From Symsagittifera roscoffensis (lineage: Eukaryota; Xenacoelomorpha; Acoela; Convolutidae): a DNA stretch of 64,000 nt. The DNA lies in assembly GCF_963678635.1 (NCBI RefSeq), contig NC_087064.1:40026530-40090529 (forward strand), in the 5' to 3' direction. Each line of letters begins with the position of its first letter. Within the stretch, counting starts at the first letter, position 1. Under the pieces are notes generated by a model. It did no database searches. It was not told where the DNA came from and worked only from the letters and a program-made list of their open reading frames with translations. The position numbers were made by a program, and so were the translations under genes. Positions 43,960 through 52,310 of the stretch are shown here, in pieces.

Positions 43960-44515
43960 CAGTGAACCCGAGGAGGACATGGACATCGGGGCGGCCCCAG
44001 CTGAAGAAATAGTGCAACTTGGTTACAACTTGGGAAAAAGGCAGTGGACATGGTATTCTTGAGCAGTGATAGCAAGGAGAAAAATACCTTTGAGGGGAAT
44101 AAAACGATGTTCTGGAATACTCTGGATTACGAAGAATGGCAAAAGTTCTTGATGGAGTTCAATCAGAAGGTGGAGCGGTAGAGGAGGACATGGACATCGG
44201 GGCGGCCCCAGCTGAAGAAAAAGTGCCTGGGAATTACAGTCCTGCACGACGCACGAATTGCTCCCAGACTTGAGTGGTAAATAGTGGGTAGATTCAACGA
44301 CACCACCTTTGGGATTTACCCAAAAAAAATCTAGTTACAACTTGGAAAAAAGGCAGTGGACATGCGCATGTTATTCTGGAGCAGTGATAGAAAGGAGAAA
44401 ATTATCTTTGAGGGGAGTAAAACGATGTTCTGGAATACTCTGGATCACGAAGAATGGCAAAAGTTCTTGATGGAGTTTCAGAAGGTGGAGCGGGATGTAG
44501 ATGTCAAAGAGTTTA
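43960..44515 (+). repeat. local duplication in element X
   Basis: GAGGACATGGACATCGGGGC occurs at 43,972 and 44,186. A following ~150-bp block (GGCAGTGGACATG ... ACGATGTTCTGGAATACTCTG ... TTCTTGATGGAGTT) occurs at 44,040-44,175 and 44,352-44,490 with several differences. The second copy keeps an open frame (44,356-44,544), the first does not. Confidence 0.7.
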
Positions 44516-44544
44516 AAGCGGAACCGTGGAACATTGTGGTGTAG
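44356..44544 (+). pseudogene. element X frame 2
   Basis: 62 codons (FWNTLDHEEWQKFLMEFQKV), the open member of the local duplication. No family recognised. Confidence 0.25.
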
Positions 44545-44562
44545 TTCAGAGAGCCTATCTCG

Positions 44563-44958
44563 ATGGGAACTGGACTAGACAAAGATGCAAGAAAAGAGTT
44601 GCTTAGCAAGATGATTCATATCCGGAAAACGAGGCCGAATACTGAACCCAGATCCTGTAAAGACAGCTCTACTCTAAAAAAGAAAAATGAAATTAAAAAA
44701 GATAAGAACAAAATGAGTAATAGGGATACCCCTGTTATTATAGCGAAAAATATTTTTAGTATTAAGGCTAAAGGGGGAAAGGAGGTGCTTGAGACAAGAG
44801 AATGGTGGAGGCAAGAGACGGAGGCACCTTCGGTGATGATCGTGTCTAAACCCCCGAACAAAAAGTCGGAAGTCAAGAAAAACGAAGCGGGTCCTTCAAC
44901 GGAGGCGGTATCGGAGGCAAACATGAAAGAGACGGCTCCGATGGTTTTGGCCAGATGA
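44563..44958 (+). pseudogene. element X frame 3, lysine-rich
   Basis: 131 codons, strongly basic (STLKKKNEIKKDKNKMSN, SKPPNKKSEVKKNEAGPSTE), probably disordered and perhaps nucleic-acid binding. No domain recognised. Confidence 0.3.
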
Positions 44959-45065
44959 AAGACTGCATCTTACAAAGACAACACGACATCTAGGATATTG
45001 GCGGAAGTGATTGCTGACATGGAAACTGCACCTGGTCCGGTGACAAAGAAGACTTTGAGCCTCAT

Positions 45066-45581
45066 ATGGTTAAGACAAAGAGAGGTTCCAACAGTGGGCA
45101 AACATGGGAGGTGGATGTCGGCAAGGACTGGGTCTCGAATCATCACCAGTGCGTTGGAGGAAAAATCACGAATGATCCCCTGGAGAAAGGACTCACGAGG
45201 AATACTGCTCACTACTGGTGGATAGCTTTGGATACGATGAAAGAACTAGAGCCCTGTCTAAAGAAGCTGGATCGCGGAGTGTCCAGAAAGCGCCGAAGTT
45301 CGGCCACGCAGCAGAAGGCAGAAGTGAATAAACTAGAACTGAGGAGCCAATTAGGGCGAACGTGGGAGAAATTACTGTTGGAATACTTCGAGAATGAGAT
45401 GAGAGCACATTCATCAGCACAGCCTCTGATGGCGAACCCTTTCACCAGGACGGAGGTTCAGCTGTTTTTTACGTTGTGCCTGGTTGGGGTGGCATTGGAA
45501 GATCTGACCTCATGTCACAAACTGAAGTTGGGTGAAAAAGGCCTACATGTATATCGAATGTTGATGCAACATGTCGCTTGA
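45066..45581 (+). pseudogene. element X frame 4
   Basis: 171 codons and the best open frame of element X. It has a helical central part (WWIALDTMKELEPCLKKLDR; LELRSQLGRTWEKLLLEYFE) and a hydrophobic segment (EVQLFFTLCLVGVALEDL). Function unknown. Confidence 0.35.
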
Positions 45582-46568
45582 GATGTCTCAGGGTTGAGTC
45601 TTGCGAGGAAAGGACGCCACCTGTTTCTTGATTTGGATCATACCAGTGATACCTGACGCGGTAATCCAAGCTTGCTACCAGAAAGCGACGTAGGTTAGGG
45701 CGTTGGGGAACAGGGTCTCAAGCGTTATGTGTATCAAAATGCCGGGATTGAGAAGGACGATGATTCCAGGCAATCTCTTGAAGACCATGCGAAGATTGAC
45801 GAAATCAGGAGGTTCTCAAACAAGAAATTCAATAGCAGTCATGATGTCATGAGAATGTCATACAATCCCTTATTGAGCACGGAGGCAGGAGCTGCCCATA
45901 TGATTTTGAAGTCATGGAGTTGTTAAAACTTTGGACGGAAGCTAATTGAAATCGACACAGCTGAAAGGGAAAAGCCGAGCCTAGGCTTACTTCTCGGGAA
46001 CGGACTCGAGGTCATCTGCGTGCCACGACTAGAATGAAGAGTGGAGTTGAGGTTGGGAGGCGAGGTTAACGTACTGTTCACGAACTGGGAACACTCTGGA
46101 ACCTATCTTCGTGCCCATATTCTCAAGCAAATTTGAATGCGATCACGGTACGAGTAGGGTTGGTACCAGGGAAAGATGAGTACCTGGGGAACTTGAATAA
46201 GATACACAAGCTGATTTTGCCTCATCGCGAAGAGTAAAGGGAAAGTGGAGAAGTCTAGAGACGAACCACCAAAGAAGATGGAGTCAGGCACTTGTCTCGA
46301 TCTGGCAACCGGAGCAGGAGGACACTCTTGTGATGGGCGATCTAGTCTCTTGTGATGGGCGATCTAGTGGGAGGATCCAGTTGTTTCAGAGGAGAGATTT
46401 GGTCACATGGTTTGGTGACGAAAGAAAAGCGAGAAACAGATACTAGCTGATTGCTACGCGAGTACCACGGTGAAGTTGGCAACGGCACTAGGTTTCTTCT
46501 CGAGGATGTGTAGTCTGGAGACACTGGAGAAGCTAGAATCCGAACACCATTTAGTCAGAGCGTAGAGA
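45582..46568 (+). other. element X, heavily broken middle
   Basis: Only short frames, such as 45,729-45,926 (SRQSLEDHAKIDEIRRFSNK). Duplicated GTGATGGGCGATCTAGT occurs at about 46,330-46,368. No recognised product. Confidence 0.3.
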
Positions 46569-46868
46569 GTGCAGTCCTGGCCTGGATTGTTGCAAATGAT
46601 TCAGAAACACATCAAGGGATGGAAAGTCGGCTTGGAAGCAGAAACGGCATTCCCGGTGAGTGAGGCCTTTTGTCTGCCAATGAAGGCGAAATCTTTGGTG
46701 GGATCGGTCATGGCAACCTTCTGCGGGAGCCATTACCCGTTACACATGTCGATGGTGGAGGGGTTTAGCCAGAGGGTGATGATTGACAAGGCTTTTCGGT
46801 ACCCAGGTGTGTATGACTGGCAAGAATGTAGCATCACTCACACCAGCTGTTTAAGAAAATGTGGGTAG
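46569..46868 (+). pseudogene. element X frame 5
   Basis: 99 codons (GLLQMIQKHIKGWKVGLEAE, AKSLVGSVMATFCGSHYPLH), overlapping the start of the next frame by 10 bases. The two probably formed one frame. Unrecognised. Confidence 0.3.
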
Positions 46869-47278
46869 CGGTACCAGGGCCCAGTGTAGAATACTTTAGT
46901 GATACCCGAGGAGAAGAACTCTTGTGTTTGGAAAATGAGAACTCTACCGACTTTGAAAAACTGAGTACGAGCGGTAACCTCCGGGGCATCAACTTGACAC
47001 ATGGAGACAATCCATGCCATTTTTCAGCGCAGACTGTGTGGTATCCGGAGAAGTCCAACCTCGGCCGGATATGGGAGGTTGAGGAGATTCGGGCGATAGG
47101 GTTGCCAGATCATCAACAAAAGGTGACCATCTTCGTGGTGAGCTCGATGCTGGCACTGCGATGGATTGAAGAGAACGTGATAAAATATCGAGAGTCGAAG
47201 CACCAACCGTGGAGGCGATACACGCTATTGATTCTAGCAGGAGGCTTGAGTTATTTGAGACTACTTGCAAGGTATTAG
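46859..47278 (+). pseudogene. element X frame 6
   Basis: 139 codons with GINLTHGDNPCHFSAQTVWY, KVTIFVVSSMLALRWIEENV and YTLLILAGGLSYLRLLARY. The strand-helix-strand alternation could be an alpha/beta fold. I could not assign it. Confidence 0.32.
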
Positions 47279-47357
47279 CTGTACCGATGGGAGTGAAACG
47301 TGTATGGAAGTCGCATACGATTTTTCTCGGGGTTTAGGGCGACGTTGACTTCTCGGC

Positions 47358-47699
47358 TTGGCGAAAAACCACATGAAGAAACATCAGAAGGAGTATCGTC
47401 AGTTCCTGGCAAAAATAGGGCCGGACGCTTTCAAGAGACCACTGCTTACCCATCGCAACGAAATAACCACGGGATGGAAGCGGGTTGGTAAGATATCTAC
47501 AGATAACACTAAAGCGAGGGAGTTGATACTGGAGGAAGACCTAGGAAAAAATGCAGAGATTGAGCCTACATCACTCCTTTTGCGTGAACAGAGAGCCCAA
47601 GATAAAGAAGCTACCAAACCATCCGAAAAGACTACAACAGCAAAAGGAATGGATGTGGGCCTAAGAACAACTAAAGGCATGGGAGGAAATCGTGATTAG
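47358..47699 (+). pseudogene. element X frame 7
   Basis: 113 codons, basic helical (MKKHQKEYRQFLAKIGPDAF, SLLLREQRAQDKEATKPSEK). Likely the disordered end of the same broken product. Confidence 0.28.
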
Positions 47700-48155
47700 T
47701 TCTGATGACGAAGAATTGACGAGGCAGATCACGGTGTCGAGCGCATCTGGACCCAGTACTTCAAAGACTGGAGGAACGAAATGAGTCGGGTAATATGGAT
47801 CGAGCCGTGAGTAGAAGAAGGAATTGGGACTTCGGTGTGAATCAGCTGAAATCTGAGGGAACAAAAAGATATTTCAACCTACTAATTATTGTTATCTAAT
47901 ACATCAATTATATGAAAAAAAATTGCATGACAAATTTTTCTGATTGGGTTGAACAAAAGAAATTTTAAGAAACTGGCTTAAGAAGCTCGAATCCAGGTGC
48001 AGTTGGATGAAGATTTTGATTGCTGTTTAGCTATAGAATGACAGTTTTATATGGTCGTGAAATTTGGGGATGTAGATAAGGTTGAATCTGCTGCGAACTT
48101 CTGTAAATGACCACTTGCACTGTAATTTGAGACGCAATCTACATTCTGGAGACTC
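47700..48155. other. spacer before the isolated T module
   Basis: AT-rich, with no repeat or gene recognised. Confidence 0.35.
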
Positions 48156-48620
48156 GCTGACACGAAGACGACGCGCGATGAGGACATCGATCTTGAGTCC
48201 GGGGAGTATGTGCCAGTCGGTCACATGTGGAAGATTGTCCTTGATTTTGGGGAAAGTAATTTTTCCAAAAGTTCGAATCGACCAGGTCATGCTCAAGTTT
48301 GTCGCGAAAACTGAAAATCAGAGGTTAATTTTGTCAGAAGACTCGAAATATAATTGCAGAAAAGTCGATAAAAAATTGTGCTGGAATAAAATAGCTATTC
48401 GCGATTTTACTAAAATCATCAATCTGAGTAGAGCTGTCTTGTTCCCGACAGAGAACAACGATAAATCAATCGAGAGTGTCATCGCTGGGCAAGAGAGAAC
48501 CTTGATTGGGCAGGCGGACGAGTGAAGCTGCCTAAAGGTCAAAACGACAAAACTTCTTGGGTCAAAACTCCTCATTCCCAAAAAATTCTAGTTGCTTTAC
48601 TTATATTATTTACTTAATTC
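48156..48620 (+). pseudogene. isolated module T
   Basis: Starts at GCTGACACGAAGACGACGCG and ends TATTATTTACTTAATTCAA. A 2-base difference (AATTTTTCCAAAAGTTCG instead of AATTTTGAAAAGTTCG) leaves KVRIDQVMLKFVAKTENQRL in a single frame with the conserved C-terminus. It therefore gives the clearest view of how the two T frames join. Confidence 0.55.
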
Positions 48621-49030
48621 AAGAGTCGCGTCATTATGCGAGTACTGAATTTAATTTCTGGGGTGTATTTCACACGATTATGGTGAGATAAGACTGTTTT
48701 AGATTGATCCATCTGAAATTGATCAAAGGTCCACTGTCCAAAAAAAACTAATGGTATACTTGAGCTTCCAGTCCTGTTTTTAATGGCGTTCGCGTGTTTT
48801 TTGTATATAGAGAACTCAACGATCTTATTTCTAGAGTGGTGGGGGGGGGGGGGGGGGGTATTTGGGTAGTGGCCATAAGCTGTAACACTGAATGAAGTAT
48901 AAAAGCACAGGAGATAGTGTCCCTGACCCTTGAGCCATTGGTTATACAACCTATTTTTCCTAACCTCATATGTGACATGAGCGGACGACTGTTACATTAA
49001 GTAAGAATACTGTTTCACCCGTATCAACTA
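48621..49030. other. intronic sequence next to KCNH exon 2, with an 18-base G tract
   Basis: No gene. G18 at 48,841-48,858. This is the first part of KCNH intron 2. Confidence 0.5.
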
Positions 49031-49032
49031 AC

Positions 49033-49263
49033 CATCTTTCTTATACAACAGGAGCTCAACCACGATATCTTTTTGCTCTTCAACAGCTGTACACAGCTGT
49101 TGCACAACTTGAGGGTTCGTATTTTGACCATAAAGGAATTCCACGCGACATGATTTCTGCATAACTTCTGCTCTTGAAAATCCGGTCAAATCGCAGAAAC
49201 CATCATTGCAATAAATTATACCACTGTGTTCTGTTCTGGCATTTGCAATAAGGAAATTCTTGT
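49033..49263 (-). CDS. KCNH: ERG-type potassium channel, exon 2 (PAS domain core)
   Basis: This exon encodes the core of the PAS (eag) domain. Split codon 26 is followed by 76 uninterrupted codons containing [20 protein letters not shown] and then GFSRAEVMQKS, the ERG family signatures (hERG has [20 protein letters not shown] and GYSRAEVMQ). It ends LLLYKKD plus the first base of a glycine codon, before the donor G|GTTAGT (GT at 49032-49031). The length is 231 bp, phase 1 to phase 1, aligned without gaps to hERG residues 27-102. There are no stops or frameshifts, so it looks functional. This is not a retrocopy, because canonical splice sites flank it on both sides. Confidence 0.95.
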
Positions 49264-49349
49264 CTATAATTTCAAAACATTACAATTATTTAAATGCGAA
49301 ACAGATCAAATATTTTAGATTGCAGCTTCCCTAAATACAGAAGACTTAC
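49264..49349 (-). other. KCNH intron 1 (86 bp, phase 1)
   Basis: The intron runs from GTAAGT (49349) to an AAATTATAG acceptor (AG at 49265-49264). It is AT-rich, with no repeat. Its very small size contrasts with the ~43-kb next intron. Confidence 0.9.
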
Positions 49350-49425
49350 TCATACATTCCGATTTTCGGATGATCGTATCGAAAAATGTATTCTGAGGGG
49401 TGACATACCCTCTCCGCACAGGCAT
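49350..49425 (-). CDS. KCNH: ERG-type potassium channel, exon 1 (start codon, N-terminal cap)
   Basis: This exon starts the N-terminal PAS cap of an ether-a-go-go-related (ERG) voltage-gated K+ channel, a plasma-membrane protein whose cytoplasmic N-terminus slows channel closing. On the minus strand the ATG at 49425 opens a 25-codon frame starting MPVRRGYVTPQNTFFDTIIR, which aligns without gaps to the start of vertebrate KCNH2/6/7. An in-frame TGA lies two codons upstream, so the start is well supported. The exon ends after the first base of codon 26 at a perfect GTAAGT donor (49349-49344). Its 76 coding bases and phase-1 end are as I recall for human KCNH2 exon 1. Residues 22-25 differ from the vertebrate FEGQ. 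The match to the ERG subfamily is better than to EAG or ELK. Orthology to a single vertebrate paralogue cannot be decided. Confidence 0.95.
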
Positions 49426-49450
49426 ACTTCACAGGTTCATATTCATCTGG
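49426..49450 (-). promoter_or_regulatory. KCNH 5' leader with 5-codon uORF and possible UTR splice acceptor
   Basis: Upstream of the start codon the minus strand reads a uORF, ATG at 49446 encoding MNMNL then TGA at 49431-49429, ending one codon before the main ATG and in the same frame. Immediately before the uORF is TTTTTTTCCAG, a plausible 3' splice site, so the leader may begin at 49446 after an upstream non-coding exon. Both the uORF effect and the splice site are inference. Confidence 0.45.
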
Positions 49451-49840
49451 AAAAAAATCAACGGCTGCACCTAAGTTTGAAAGAACACTTAAATCGTTCC
49501 AAATAAGACTCTTTCTCCCCCTCCCCCTCACATAAGCATCAATTTCATGGTGTAACGAGTGGTTTTATAAGGTTGAGTATGAGGACAAATGTGGCATTCA
49601 ACCAGAATGGCGCCAAAATGCATCGAATTTAATTATAACATCGTACTGGGAAGATGGACCGTTTTAGTGGATTCGCTGTACTAATTGGACATTTAGGCAA
49701 ATTAGGAATAGTCAGTTTTAAAAATTCGTTCCAAAATAAAAACACGTCACGACCTTGAAATTTCGCTACTTCTGAAAATGAGAGAAAATCAAAACGACTG
49801 TAAAATGACGGTAAAACAAAAAAGGTTCTGTTATCGTTTA
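49451..49840. other. region upstream of the KCNH leader
   Basis: Would contain an upstream intron or proximal promoter on the minus strand. A CCCCCTCCCCCTCA pyrimidine run (49,520-49,533) is the only distinct signal. No TATA box could be assigned confidently. Confidence 0.3.
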
Positions 49841-49842
49841 AA

Positions 49843-50364
49843 AAAGGTCAACAACCTAGAACTATTCCTGGAGTTGAACGTGTGACGTCGCGAAAGATAC
49901 TCGGAGTCATATTTGACGAAAATCTGTCGTTCAAGGAGCCTATTACTGCTATCTGCAAAGCGTCAGTCTCATGTTTATATCTTTTGTTGCGCCTCAAACG
50001 TCTGAACTATACAGCGGAAGACCTTAAATTACTTTATAATTCTTTAGTGATATCTCGACTATCTTACTGCGCGTCTGTTTGGGGTGGTACTTATTCATAT
50101 TTACTAGATCAAATAGACCGAGTTCAGAACAAAGCACGATTTTTTGGTATTATTGACGAAAATGAACCTATTCGCGAAATTATCCGCAAATCTGACCAGG
50201 CCTTGCTACGCAAAATAACCGAGACCGGGTATCTGCATCAGCTATATCATCTCCTACCACGCAGAACGGATTATGCCGCGGATACGCTGCGACCCAGAAA
50301 CGCTGGAGTTATGAAGACTAAATTGGAAAAACAACTCTGTATTTTCAAATGTTATTTACAATAA
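49843..50364 (+). pseudogene. 5'-truncated LINE, RT C-terminal domain (CR1/Jockey-like)
   Basis: The open frame reads TIPGVERVTSRKILGVIFDE NLSFKEPI, then SVSCLYLLLRLKRLNYTAED, YNSLVISRLSYCASVWGGTY and LDQIDRVQNKARFFGI, ending at 50,364. This is the conserved region downstream of the RT catalytic motifs in CR1/Jockey-type LINEs. The catalytic core is absent, as in normal 5' truncation. The 3' UTR is interrupted by the Penelope element and resumes at 54,343. Confidence 0.72.
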
Positions 50365-50538
50365 ATCACATACAATTTGGTTCTAAACCATCATGATAAA
50401 AAATTAGCCAATCACAGTTGACCTCTAAAATACTATTAAGATTAAAATACTTTTAACCTCTAAAATTAATTAAACATTTTAAAATTAATTTGTCTGGAAG
50501 TTTCTGAGTCATAATTTCGATTTAGACATGTACGTTTT

Positions 50539-50847
50539 GAATAAAAACGACGGTAAAACAAAATGACGGTGATGTTTTATCGTCATTTAGAGTAGTTTAT
50601 TGTAAAAATCCTGACGATGCACATAGTTGCGAAAACGTTTGAAATTTACTTTTTAGCAAAAATTTCTTCAATTTTACTTGTAAATTCGTGATAAACCAAA
50701 AAGCGAAGAGCTTGAAATTCCAACTGTTTTCCCATTAAAGGGCCAGTATAAAAATTTTTAATGAATTTCATCAATGTAATGAGAATTTTTATAGTGTTTT
50801 TTTTATCGATACGTAAAAAATGGCCGATTTTTATTTGAGTTACCGAA
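50539..50847 (+). other. Penelope 5' non-coding region
   Basis: AT-rich, with AAAATGACGGTGATGTTTTA near 50,560. Similar ATGACGGTAAAAC text lies in the LINE at 49,800. No hammerhead ribozyme core could be recognised by eye. Confidence 0.35.
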
Positions 50848-51486
50848 ATGTTTCATATTGTAGCAGCTAGCTCCCTGTTCCACAGCATCAACACCCTTAA
50901 CACAGGGGAAAAAAAGCAATACGAGAGCCTTGTTACAGCAATTCCTGGCCTATCCCTTAATAACAACTTGCTGAACCAAGGAAAGAACCTCCGACGACTA
51001 CTCGAAGACAGTCCACTGAAGGAGAAAAAAGTGGTTGTGTGGCACGACGTTGTGAACAACACCATAAGCAGCCACAGAACAAACAACTATCGCCCAGCTG
51101 GTGTCGAGGAACTGACAAACTATTTGAAGACGAAGAAGCAGCAGATATTGGCGATCGTTTATTGCAGAAGGGAAGGAACGCCCGACTTGTTTAGTCAGCT
51201 TCTCGGCACAGGGATGCTCATTATTCCAGCTACAAAACGACTACTCTCCAAGAGCAAGCAAAACAACCCGGAGCAGCTCAAGGAATATTTGAAGCTGCAC
51301 CAGAGTGCTGATTTGGAGCTGAAATCTCTGCGATTGGTAGTGGCACACAAAGAAAGGCTGTCAGAGCTGATTGGCAATATCAGGGGCAAACAACAGAAAC
51401 CATCACAGACAAGGAGGAAGGCGAAAGCAAGACGTGAGCAGAAGCTGAGGGCAGAGGAAGTGTCTGCGCTTCAAAGACAGGGGTGA
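50848..51486 (+). CDS. Penelope ORF1 (unknown function)
   Basis: An intact 212-codon frame between the left inverted repeat and the RT frames. Segments include LNTGEKKQYESLVTAIPGLS, KEKKVVVWHDVVNNTISSHR, LAIVYCRREGTPDLFSQLLG and GMLIIPATKRLLSKSKQ, and a basic C-terminus (KQQKPSQTRRKAKARREQKL). Strand-helix alternation with VVVWHDVVNN hints at an alpha/beta hydrolase-like fold, perhaps SGNH, but block motifs are not clear. The basic tail suits RNA or DNA binding. It is on the same strand as RT, ending 47 bases before the next frame starts. As an accessory protein of the element it probably acts with the RT complex. Confidence 0.6.
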   Translation: MFHIVAASSLFHSINTLNTGEKKQYESLVTAIPGLSLNNNLLNQGKNLRRLLEDSPLKEKKVVVWHDVVNNTISSHRTNNYRPAGVEELTNYLKTKKQQILAIVYCRREGTPDLFSQLLGTGMLIIPATKRLLSKSKQNNPEQLKEYLKLHQSADLELKSLRLVVAHKERLSELIGNIRGKQQKPSQTRRKAKARREQKLRAEEVSALQRQG

Positions 51487-51533
51487 GAAGAGTGTGATTT
51501 GTTTTGCTTTGTGCCTTGTGAGTTTCATTACTC

Positions 51534-52310
51534 GTGGCCTGCAAAACAATGACCACAGTACTTTTGCCTGCTGTTTGGCTCAGACAAATTTTGAAAAGGA
51601 AACTAACTTGGAAAATTGTGTTAGACTATTTAAAATTCTTTAAAAAAATTCAAGTATCTGTACATAGACTGAAGTTTCTGAGAAAATGTCTGAAAAACGA
51701 TCTAATACCGGACTTTTTGAAGTTTAGGGTCCCCGAGAACGGGGTTTTTTCGGACCAAGCTGTGCATAATTTTCAATTGAAACTACTAAGGACTGAAACT
51801 TCTAGGGCAAATGAGGATAGGAAAAGGTACGAGGAGATGCTAAGGAAAGCAAGATCACTGGTGCAAAAAGAAATTGACAAACAGTGGTGGGCATCCATTT
51901 TCCGATTCGTGAGGCGGCAAGTTGAGGCAAGCTTAAAGACAACATCAGAAAACCATAGAAAAAAGTTAGAAAAACTGTCCGAGAGACAAGAAAAACCTCT
52001 TGGGGGGAGAAATGAGCGATCAGTTAGGGTACTTGATAATATTGAACTGCCTGAATGGGTATATGAAGTGCTATCAATGGGCCCCAAGCATCCAATTAGA
52101 GACAAATTTAACGAAACACATTTTTTGGCGGATATCGACATTTTCCTCTCACAATTGAAAAATCAAAAAACATCTGGTGAAACGTTATGTGAAATAGAAG
52201 CCGCGGCAAAGGCATATGCAAAAAACGTACGGCAAACCCCAAGAGACAAAGCCGTTGAAAAAACGAGGAAATATCTCAAAGATAAATGGGTTGCTGGCTG
52301 TGCCTTTTGA
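51534..52310 (+). CDS. Penelope RT protein, N-terminal part
   Basis: 258 codons: basic helical region (HRLKFLRKCLKNDLIPDFLK; KARSLVQKEIDKQWWASIFR), then the conserved pre-RT block LPEWVYEVLSMGPKHPIRDK and FLADIDIFLSQL, and a helix ending AAKAYAKNVRQTPRDKAVEK. One extra base near 52,286 puts this frame out of step (KWVAGCAF-stop) with the downstream frame, which continues GLLAVPFDKGVGFCIM. With that single change the RT protein would be one chain, so the copy is only recently broken. Confidence 0.72.
   Translation: MACKTMTTVLLPAVWLRQILKRKLTWKIVLDYLKFFKKIQVSVHRLKFLRKCLKNDLIPDFLKFRVPENGVFSDQAVHNFQLKLLRTETSRANEDRKRYEEMLRKARSLVQKEIDKQWWASIFRFVRRQVEASLKTTSENHRKKLEKLSERQEKPLGGRNERSVRVLDNIELPEWVYEVLSMGPKHPIRDKFNETHFLADIDIFLSQLKNQKTSGETLCEIEAAAKAYAKNVRQTPRDKAVEKTRKYLKDKWVAGCAF

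Larger units (their letters stand above)
43575..48156 (+). mobile_element. unrecognised broken element X, ending at a T module
   Basis: A 4.6-kb block with many plus-strand frames (listed separately), bounded left by the truncated fourth satellite copy and right by a T module that begins at the same GCTGACACGAAGAC boundary as in the array. Sharing of T suggests X is a diverged relative of the array elements or a recombinant with them. No RT, integrase or transposase signature was recognised. Confidence 0.45.
6089..49032 (-). other. KCNH intron 2, about 42.9 kb, filled with transposons
   Basis: The donor at 49032 (GTTAGT) and the acceptor at 6090-6089 (TTTTTGTTGCAG) are both phase 1, so the spliced codons read ...YKKD-G-SGFLC..., matching the hERG exon 2/3 junction. 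The 42,944 bp between them holds nested and tandem retroelements on both strands, and I see no other host exon. That the two exons belong to one gene is inferred from phase, order, strand and ungapped homology. The real length depends on correct assembly of near-identical repeats at 25.7-43.6 kb. Confidence 0.85.

Noticed and set aside
49033-49425. KCNH sequence as a processed pseudogene or retrocopy
   Set aside because: Intron 1 with canonical GTAAGT...AG is present, frames are intact and exon boundaries match the human gene.
50395-50538. Inverted repeats read as terminal repeats of a DNA transposon
   Set aside because: The interior encodes a Penelope RT with GIY-YIG endonuclease; such elements carry LTR-like ends in inverted orientation, and no transposase is present.
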